41,450 bases of DNA from positions 5,779 to 47,228 of the forward strand of contig UCLR01000033.1 of assembly GCA_900473415.1 (NCBI GenBank). Direction: 5' to 3'. The translations under genes were made by a program, and so were the position numbers. Source of the stretch: Hyphomicrobiales bacterium. GTDB lineage: Bacteria > Pseudomonadota > Alphaproteobacteria > Rhizobiales > Beijerinckiaceae. Position 1 is the first letter of the stretch. Every line of letters starts with the position of its first letter. Below, in pieces: positions 35,775 through 41,450 of this stretch. The notes beneath the pieces were generated by a model. The model had not been told where the DNA came from. It searched no databases and saw only the letters and a list, made by a program, of their open reading frames with translations.

Positions 35775-36926
35775 TTGGACCGCGACCTGCTCGATAAGCT
35801 CATCGCCTGGCGACGCCATCTCCATGCCAATCCGGAACTCGGACTCCAGGAGAAGAAGACGAGCGCCTTCGTGCAGGAGAAGCTGACCGAGCTCGGCATT
35901 CCCTTCACCGCCAATGTCGGCGGCTATGGCGTGGTTGCGACGCTGAAACGCGGCTCCTCCGAGCGCACGGTCGGCCTGCGTGCCGACATGGATGCGCTGC
36001 CGATCCAGGAGGTAAACGACCTCCCCTACAAGTCGAAGACGCCCAATGTGATGCATGCCTGCGGCCATGACGGGCATACGACCTCGCTGCTGGGCGCGGC
36101 AGCGCTGCTCAACGCCGACGAAGGCTGGAGCGGCACGGTACAGTTCGTCTTCCAGCCGGCAGAGGAGGGGATTGGCGGCGCGCTCGCGATGCTGGCCGAC
36201 GGCGTGCTGGATCGCTTCCCCATGGAGCGCGTCTTCGCGCTGCATAACTGGCCGGGGCTGGAAGCCGGCACCGTCGCGGTGCATCGCGGCCCGGTGATGT
36301 CCGAGCCTGGGCGGTTCAAGATCACGCTGACGGGCAAGGCGGGCCATGCGGCCCTGCCAGAGCAGACCCATGACCCGATCGTGGCGATGGGTCATCTCAT
36401 CGTCGCGCTGCAGACGATCGTGTCACGCAATGTCGACCCGATGGAGTCGGCGGTGGTCTCGATCGGCCAGGTGCATGGCGGGCTCGCCTCCAACCAGATC
36501 CCGACCAATGTCTTCATCGAAGGTACCTTCCGCACCTTCGTGCCAGCCGTGCGCGACCGGCTTCTGGCGCGTCTCAACGGCATCGCGCAGAACATCGCCG
36601 CGACCTTCGAGATGACGGCCAAGGTCGAGACGACGCATGGCAGCGCCACGATCAACACGGCGCCGGAGGAGGATATGGCGGCGGCAGCCGGCGAGGCTGC
36701 GGGGCTCGCGGTGCGGCGCGATCTGAAGGCCAGCACGACCGGCGAGGATTTCGCCTATTTCCTGGAGCGCCGGCCCGGCTGCTACATCTGGATGGGCAAC
36801 GGCCCGGCGGTGAACGGTGGCGATCTGCACAACGACCGCTACGACTTCAACGACGCGATCCTGCCCGCAGCTTCGGGCTGGCTCGCTGCGGTGGCGAAGC
36901 AGGCGCTGTCCAGCAACGCGCCCTGA
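35775..36926 (+). CDS. M20 family amidohydrolase/metallopeptidase
   Basis: 383 residues. A zinc- or manganese-dependent hydrolase of the M20D group (hippurate hydrolase, N-acyl amino acid or IAA-conjugate hydrolases). Metal-ligand motifs: RADMDALPIQE (about 69-79), MHACGHDGHTT (Cys96, His98), FQPAEEG (Glu130-131), ALHNWP, and a late His in LHNDRYDFND. The dimerisation domain carries GKAGHAALPEQTHDPI. The start is a TTG at 35775; no ATG or GTG lies close upstream and the ribosome site (AGGA) is 12 bases away, so initiation is probably weak. Substrate is not determined. It converges on the solute-binding protein gene with 3 bases between stops. Confidence 0.9.
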   Translation: MDRDLLDKLIAWRRHLHANPELGLQEKKTSAFVQEKLTELGIPFTANVGGYGVVATLKRGSSERTVGLRADMDALPIQEVNDLPYKSKTPNVMHACGHDGHTTSLLGAAALLNADEGWSGTVQFVFQPAEEGIGGALAMLADGVLDRFPMERVFALHNWPGLEAGTVAVHRGPVMSEPGRFKITLTGKAGHAALPEQTHDPIVAMGHLIVALQTIVSRNVDPMESAVVSIGQVHGGLASNQIPTNVFIEGTFRTFVPAVRDRLLARLNGIAQNIAATFEMTAKVETTHGSATINTAPEEDMAAAAGEAAGLAVRRDLKASTTGEDFAYFLERRPGCYIWMGNGPAVNGGDLHNDRYDFNDAILPAASGWLAAVAKQALSSNAP

Positions 36927-36929
36927 GGC

Positions 36930-37757
36930 TCAGAAGGGACTGACCGGGAAGAAGCGCAAATAGAGGCGGGCATAGGTCCCGTCGTCCCAGAGGCTCTGGA
37001 GCGCGTAGTCTATCGCGCGCTTCAGGGCGGGATCGTCCTTGCGCAGCAGGAAGGCGACGCCCTCGCCGAAATAGCGGCTTTCGAGATAGGGCCCGCCCGA
37101 GAAGGCGAACTCGCCGCCGCTGGCCGCGAGCGCGAGCGAGAGCGCCACGCCGTCCGCGAAGACATATTCCGCCTCGCCGCTGCGCAATGCCGCCACGGCC
37201 GCGGTGAGGTTCGCAGCTTCGCGACGCTGGACGAAGGGCATCAGATTTTCGAGGAAGGCCTGATGGGCCGTGCCCGAGACCACCGCGACGCGGCGCCCCT
37301 GCAAAGCGGCGCCGTCGAGATCCGGCCTGGCATTGCCGCGCGTGGTGGCGAAGCGAGCCGGCGCACGGAAATAGAGGTGGCTGCGAGCGAAGCGTTCGCG
37401 CAGAGCGGTCGTCTGGTTTATCGCGGCGGCCAGAACGTCGCCCCGCCCCTCGGCGAGAGAATCGAGCAGTGTGTCAAAGCGGCGCGGCTGGATGGTGCAG
37501 GTCCAGCCGAGCCTGTCGCAGACGGCGCGGGCGATCTCGACCGAGAAGCCGGTCAGAGCCCCGTCCGGCCCGGCGAAGTGGAAGGGCGGATAGTCGTCGT
37601 CGGTGAGGAAGCGCACGACGCGCGGCGGGCCCGGCTCCGGCCGGTCGAGCCTGATGTGTGGGTCCCAGAGATTGGGCACGGTGACGCGGGACGCTTCCTG
37701 CGTTGCCGCGGCGGCGGTGAGCAGGAGCGAGCAGGCGAGGGTCAGCGCGCGAAGCAT
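36930..37757 (-). CDS. Family 3 extracellular solute-binding protein
   Basis: 275 residues, a periplasmic receptor of the polar amino acid type (SBP_bac_3). A signal peptide (MLRALTLACSLLLTAAAATQ) is followed by a 30-residue linker and then the binding domain beginning VVRFLTDDDYPPFHF. Ligand-site stretches are GFSVEIARAVCDRLGWTC and VVSGTAHQAFL. The ATG at 37757 is chosen because it begins the signal peptide; the frame is open 53 codons further upstream through a repeat. No permease or ATPase gene is adjacent, so it may be an orphan receptor. The ligand is unknown. Confidence 0.82.
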   Translation of the reverse strand: MLRALTLACSLLLTAAAATQEASRVTVPNLWDPHIRLDRPEPGPPRVVRFLTDDDYPPFHFAGPDGALTGFSVEIARAVCDRLGWTCTIQPRRFDTLLDSLAEGRGDVLAAAINQTTALRERFARSHLYFRAPARFATTRGNARPDLDGAALQGRRVAVVSGTAHQAFLENLMPFVQRREAANLTAAVAALRSGEAEYVFADGVALSLALAASGGEFAFSGGPYLESRYFGEGVAFLLRKDDPALKRAIDYALQSLWDDGTYARLYLRFFPVSPF

Positions 37758-37808
37758 GCCGCGGATTTGGCGCTGGATGCCGTTCGGGATCAAGGGGCAA
37801 CGGTCGTC

Positions 37809-37900
37809 ATGCTCGGACTTGAGCCGAGCATCTCGTGATGAGGAGGCGCCGGAACCGTGGCGAACCCCTCTCCTTGCAAGAGAGGGTTCCCCACGGTTCC
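37809..37900. repeat. Palindromic repeats between uxuB-like gene and solute-binding gene
   Basis: First stem ATGCTCGG (37809-37816) and CCGAGCAT (37824-37831); second, stronger stem GGAACCGTGG (37851-37860) and CCACGGTTCC (37891-37900), enclosing a further AACCC/GGGTT hairpin. The motif GCATCTCGTG is shared with 4811-4820. They lie between two genes of the same strand and could end the uronate operon transcript. Confidence 0.6.
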
Positions 37901-37919
37901 TGTGTCTTTGTCGCAAGCG

Positions 37920-39389
37920 TCAGCCCAGGCTTGCCGCCGCCGCCTTCGCGCCCTTCTCGAAGAGCGAAGCCAGATGGGCGGCTACCGGTTTTGTAAACCG
38001 CAGGTCGCTCGGGAGGTCAGTGTCGAAAATCGCCTCAATGCCGGTCAGCGCGGTGACCAGCGCCGCGGCGTCGCGTCCGGCCGCCTCCGCGCGGCGCTTC
38101 AGCTCCGCGGCGAGCGGGTCGCGGACGTCGATGGCTGCGCCCTTCTCGTCGGTGCCGGTGACGTAGCGCATCCAGGCCGCGACGCCGAGCGTCAGATGCT
38201 CGATCGGCGCGCCGGCCTTCAGCCGTTCGCGGATGGTGCCGAGCAGGCGCTGCGGCAGCTTCTGCGAGCCGTCCATGGCGATCTGCCAGGTGCGGTGGCG
38301 GATCGCCGGGTTCTGGAAGCGGGCGAGCAGGGCCTTGGCATAGTCGCCGAGCACGACGCCCTGCGGCGCCGGCACGGTCGGGATGATCTCGGCCCAAAGC
38401 CCTTCGAGGAAGCGGGCAAGGACCGGATCGCCGCTGGCCTCGGCCACCGTCTCATGGCCGGAGAGATAGCCGAGATAGGCGAGCGAGGAATGCGCGCCGT
38501 TCAGCATGCGCAGCTTCATGAACTCGAAGGGGCCGACCTCCGAGACCATCTGGGCGCCGACTTCGTGCCAATCGGGCCTGCCATTGGCAAAGACGTCCTC
38601 GATTGCCCATTGCCGGAAGGGCTCACCGATCACCGGGGCGGCGTCCTCGACGCCGATCAGCTTTGCCACTTCGGCAATGTCGGCGTCGGTCGTCGCCGGC
38701 ACGATGCGGTCGACCATCGTCGCCGGGAAGGCGCCGTTGGCCTCAAGCCAGGCCGCGAGCTTGTCGTCGACGAGCGCCGCGAAATCGCGGACGAGGCCGC
38801 GCAGAACATGGCCGTTGGAGGGGAGGTTGTCGCAGCACAGCGCGGTGAAGGGGCCAAGCCCTGCATCGCGGCGCGCCTTCAGACCGGCGACCAGCATGCC
38901 GACCGCCGAGCGCGGCGTCGCCGGGTTGGCCAGATCATGGATGATATCGGGATGGTCGGCCTTGAGCCGGCCGGTCGCCGGGTCGTGGCAATAGCCCTTC
39001 TCGGTGACGGTGAGGGAGACGATGCGGGTCTCGGGCGCGGCCAGCCTTGCGACGAGCGCGGCCGGGCTTTCGGACGCGACCAGCACGTCCAGAACGGAGC
39101 CGATGATGCGTAGCTCCGGGCCGGCCGGGGCGCGCTTCAGCAGGGTGTAGAGACCCTCCTGCGGCTTCAGCCGATCGCGCTGGTCCGGGCGCTGCAGGCT
39201 CGCGCCGACGATGCCCCAGGCGCCGAAGGTCTTCTCCAGCGCGTCCTCGGTATATTCGGCGAGATGGCCGCGAGCGAAGGCGCCGAGCCCGAGATGGACG
39301 ATGCCGGGGGTGAGCCGCGAGCGGTCATAGGCCGGGCGGCGGATGGCGGCCGGCAGGCCGGCCAGCGTAGCGGAGGAGAGGCGAGTCAC
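37920..39389 (-). CDS. Mannitol dehydrogenase family protein, probable fructuronate reductase
   Basis: 489 residues, polyol-specific long-chain dehydrogenase. The N terminus has IVHLGLGAFARGHLAEYTEDAL (NAD-binding turn), and the catalytic lysine lies in KLRMLNGAHSSLAYLGYL (K-x5-N-x2-H). Members reduce fructuronate, fructose or tagaturonate. The coupling with uxaC favours D-fructuronate reductase (UxuB-like), which would turn the UxaC product into mannonate; plain mannitol dehydrogenase remains possible. The start is GTG at 39389, overlapping the uxaC stop as GTGA, so translation is coupled. No mannonate dehydratase gene (uxuA) lies nearby in the window. Confidence 0.88.
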   Translation of the reverse strand: MTRLSSATLAGLPAAIRRPAYDRSRLTPGIVHLGLGAFARGHLAEYTEDALEKTFGAWGIVGASLQRPDQRDRLKPQEGLYTLLKRAPAGPELRIIGSVLDVLVASESPAALVARLAAPETRIVSLTVTEKGYCHDPATGRLKADHPDIIHDLANPATPRSAVGMLVAGLKARRDAGLGPFTALCCDNLPSNGHVLRGLVRDFAALVDDKLAAWLEANGAFPATMVDRIVPATTDADIAEVAKLIGVEDAAPVIGEPFRQWAIEDVFANGRPDWHEVGAQMVSEVGPFEFMKLRMLNGAHSSLAYLGYLSGHETVAEASGDPVLARFLEGLWAEIIPTVPAPQGVVLGDYAKALLARFQNPAIRHRTWQIAMDGSQKLPQRLLGTIRERLKAGAPIEHLTLGVAAWMRYVTGTDEKGAAIDVRDPLAAELKRRAEAAGRDAAALVTALTGIEAIFDTDLPSDLRFTKPVAAHLASLFEKGAKAAAASLG

Positions 39390-40789
39390 AGCTTGTAGGC
39401 CTCCTTGGCGAGGCGGTAGGCGAGGTCATGGGCGACTTCCGCCGCCTCGTCCTCTTCCAGCCGGTGTTCGGCGACGAGCTTGGCGAGATAGGCGCAGTCG
39501 ACGCGGCGGGCGAGGTCGTGGCGCGCCGGGATCGAGAGATAGGCGCGGGTGTCGTCGTTGAAGCCGACGGTGTTGTAGAAGCCGGCCGTCTCGGTCGTCA
39601 GCTCGCGGAAGCGCAGCATCGCCTCCGGCGCGTCGAGGAACCACCAGCCCGGCCCGAGCCGCAGCGCCGGGTAGTGGCCGGCGAGCGGGGCGAGCTCGCG
39701 CGAATAGACGGTCTCGTCGAGAGTGAAGGCGATGACGGTTAGGTTCGGCTCGTTGCCGACGGCCTCGAGCAGCGGCTTCAGCGCGCCGACGAAGTCGACC
39801 GCGCGCGGGATGTCGCAGCCCATGTCGCGGCCGAAATGCTGGAACAGCACGGGGTTGTGGTTGCGCCAGGAGCCCGGATGGATCTGCAGGACGAGCCCGT
39901 CGTCGAGGCTCATCTTCGCCATCTCGGTCAGCATCTGGCCGCGGAAGAGATCGGCGTCGGCGGCCGAGACCTTGCCCTTCAGGATCTTGGCGTAGAGCTT
40001 CTCGGCATCGGCGGCCGAAAGGTTCGCAGTACGGGCGGTGGCGTGGCCATGGTCGGAGGAGGTGGCGCCGCGCTCCTTGAAATAGGCGCGCCGCTTGCGA
40101 TGGGCGGCGAGATAGCCGCTCCAGGTCGCGATGTCCTCGCCGGTGAGGGCGCCGAACTGCTCGAGATTGTCAGCAAAGCCCTCGAATTCCGGGTCGACGA
40201 CGCTGTCGGGCCGATAGGCCGTGACGACCTTGCCGCCCCAACCCGACTTGCGGATCATGTCGTGCCATTTCAGGTCGTCGAGCGCGCCTTCCGTGGTCGA
40301 GATAGCCTCGATCTTGAAGCGCTCGAACAGGGCGCGCGGGCGCAGCTCCGGCTCTTCCAGCTTCGCGGCGATCTTGTCGTAGATCTTGTCGGCGTTCTCA
40401 GGGCTAAGCCGCTCGTTGATGCCGAAGACGTTCGAGACGGCATGCTCGAACCAGAGCCGGGTCGGGGTGCCGCGGAAGAGGTGCCAGTTATCGGCGAAGA
40501 GGCGCCAGATCTTGCGCGGATCGGTCTCGACCTTGCCGCCGTCCTTGCGGCCGATGCCGAGCTGCTCCAGCCGGATGCCCTGAGAGTAGAGCATGCGGAA
40601 GATGTAGTGGTCGGGCTTGACGAAGAGCGTCGCCGGATCGGGGAAGGCGTTGTCCTCGGCATACCAGCGCGGATCGGTGTGGCCGTGCGGCGAGATGATC
40701 GGCAGGTCGCGGACCGTGGCGAAGAGCCGTCGCGCGATGCCGCGCGTCACCGGATCGGCGGGAAAAAGGCGATCATCGTGCAGCAGCAT
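39386..40789 (-). CDS. uxaC: Glucuronate isomerase
   Basis: 467 residues, the usual length. Isomerises D-glucuronate to D-fructuronate (and D-galacturonate to D-tagaturonate) in the cytoplasm. Recognised by the amidohydrolase-like opening LPIISPHGHTDPRWYAEDNAF with its metal-binding HGH, then ISTTEGALDDLKWH, LQIHPGSWRNHNP and the C-terminal NTVGFNDDTRAYLSIPARHDLARR. The ATG at 40789 has GGAG 7 bases upstream. It is the first gene of a two-gene operon with the reductase. A UxuR/FCD-type operator candidate lies 59-68 bp upstream. Confidence 0.95.
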   Translation of the reverse strand: MLLHDDRLFPADPVTRGIARRLFATVRDLPIISPHGHTDPRWYAEDNAFPDPATLFVKPDHYIFRMLYSQGIRLEQLGIGRKDGGKVETDPRKIWRLFADNWHLFRGTPTRLWFEHAVSNVFGINERLSPENADKIYDKIAAKLEEPELRPRALFERFKIEAISTTEGALDDLKWHDMIRKSGWGGKVVTAYRPDSVVDPEFEGFADNLEQFGALTGEDIATWSGYLAAHRKRRAYFKERGATSSDHGHATARTANLSAADAEKLYAKILKGKVSAADADLFRGQMLTEMAKMSLDDGLVLQIHPGSWRNHNPVLFQHFGRDMGCDIPRAVDFVGALKPLLEAVGNEPNLTVIAFTLDETVYSRELAPLAGHYPALRLGPGWWFLDAPEAMLRFRELTTETAGFYNTVGFNDDTRAYLSIPARHDLARRVDCAYLAKLVAEHRLEEDEAAEVAHDLAYRLAKEAYKL

Positions 40790-40847
40790 GGGACATCTCC
40801 ATCAGTCGCGCGTTCTGTAGGCCTGTGCGTGGTGAGGGTCAATCGGG

Positions 40848-40857
40848 TGGTATACTA
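40848..40857. promoter_or_regulatory. Possible FCD-GntR (UxuR-type) operator before uxaC
   Basis: TGGTATACTA, a GTATAC core (40850-40855) with matching outer T and A, resembles the TGGTATACCA half-consensus of UxuR/ExuR-type GntR regulators; two of ten positions break the symmetry. It lies between the divergent uxaC and amidase genes. No regulator gene is nearby. Confidence 0.4.
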
Positions 40858-40962
40858 GTGCGCCAGACGCAAGGCGAGGTCGCGGCTCGGGGTGGTCGGA
40901 CGGGCTTGCGCCGGCTCAGTCTCCCGCGCCACTCTGGCCCCGATGCCGTCCTGGGGCTTTCG

Positions 40963-41450
40963 ATGACCGACCTTGCCGATCTGAGCGCTGCCGAACTCCT
41001 TGCCGCCTACAGAGCACGCTCGCTCTCGCCCGTCGAGGTGACTGAGGCGGTGATCGCACGGATCGCGGCCTGGGAGCCGAAGCTCGATGCGCTCTACGCC
41101 TATGACCCGGAAGGCGCGCGGGTGCAGGCCAAGGCCTCCGAGGCGCGCTGGCTGAAAGGTGAGGCGCTCCCTCTCGATGGCGTGCCGACGACGATCAAGG
41201 AAAACATCAGGACCAAGGGCGTGCCGGTGCCGCTGGGCACCGCGGCGAACCATCTTGCTCCGGCTTCAGACGACGCGCCGCCGGCGGCGCGGCTGCGCGA
41301 AGCGGGCACGGTGATCCTCGGCAAGACGACGATGCCGGACTACGGCATGCTTTCATCAGGGCTTTCCAGCTTCCACAAGCTCGCGCGCAATCCCTGGGAC
41401 ATCAGCAAGAACCCGGGTGGCTCCTCGGCCGGGGCGGGCTCGGCGGGGGC
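40963..41450 (+). CDS. Amidase signature family protein (5' part, cut by window end)
   Basis: The first 162 codons of a Ser-cisSer-Lys hydrolase; the gene runs off the window. The ATG at 40963 begins MTDLADLSAAELLAAYRARSL, a typical opening of the amidase/GatA-like family. The catalytic Lys79 lies in PLDGVPTTIKEN and the cis-Ser in NPGGSSAGAGS (about 154). The nucleophilic serine would lie beyond the end. The family includes amidases, aryl-malonamidases and GatA; this opening fits a stand-alone amidase, but the substrate cannot be told. It is divergent from uxaC with 173 bp between starts. Confidence 0.85.
   Translation, partial: MTDLADLSAAELLAAYRARSLSPVEVTEAVIARIAAWEPKLDALYAYDPEGARVQAKASEARWLKGEALPLDGVPTTIKENIRTKGVPVPLGTAANHLAPASDDAPPAARLREAGTVILGKTTMPDYGMLSSGLSSFHKLARNPWDISKNPGGSSAGAGSAG

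Overview
The window looks like a chromosomal stretch from a GC-rich alphaproteobacterium, most likely of the order Hyphomicrobiales. Supporting signs are a class I lysyl-tRNA synthetase, C-P lyase genes with a divergent phnF, TctC-type binding proteins with Tat-like leaders, and palindromic intergenic repeats of a kind common in that group. A Bosea-like or Methylobacterium-like source is my inference; the genus cannot be shown from sequence alone. No phage genes, insertion sequences, CRISPR array, tRNA or rRNA are visible. Genes are tightly packed and no gap between genes exceeds 300 bases.

Positions 1-8710 hold a phosphonate locus. phnG-H-I-J-K (minus strand, each overlapping the next by 1-4 bases) encode the C-P lyase core and its first ABC subunit; the operon probably continues left of the window. 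phnF (plus) is divergent, and the gap between phnF and phnG carries three HutC-type octamers, two of them inside a perfect 27-bp palindrome. phnC-D-E1-E2 (minus) encode the phosphonate ABC importer and are preceded by a good PHO box. Uptake and cleavage therefore seem to be controlled by different signals.

Positions 8776-13781 hold a TetR regulator divergent from a two-gene RND efflux operon (periplasmic adaptor and pump, no outer-membrane channel gene).

Positions 13973-23125 hold an envelope module. A 1750-residue bacterial alpha-2-macroglobulin with an intact CTEQ thioester motif is translationally coupled to penicillin-binding protein 1C. Divergent from them is a secreted protein with a peptidoglycan-binding domain and a trypsin-like domain whose catalytic His and Asp appear to be lost. 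A MITE-like palindromic repeat lies in frame inside the start of pbpC, and a relative of it lies just downstream of the gene.

Positions 23143-27530 hold a tripartite tricarboxylate transporter: two tandem tctC paralogues, each with its own copy of the same promoter and a LacI-type operator, then a strong intrinsic terminator, then tctB and tctA. Positions 27546-30522 hold an enoyl-CoA isomerase-like protein convergent with tctA and a divergent bifunctional enoyl-CoA hydratase/3-hydroxyacyl-CoA dehydrogenase.

Positions 30620-41450 are mixed housekeeping and catabolic genes: a DUF808 membrane protein; a likely lysS / FAD-linked oxidase / nitroreductase operon; an M20 amidohydrolase; a family 3 solute-binding protein; a uronate pair (uxaC and a fructuronate reductase-like mannitol dehydrogenase) with a possible UxuR-type operator; and the 5' part of an amidase cut by the window end.
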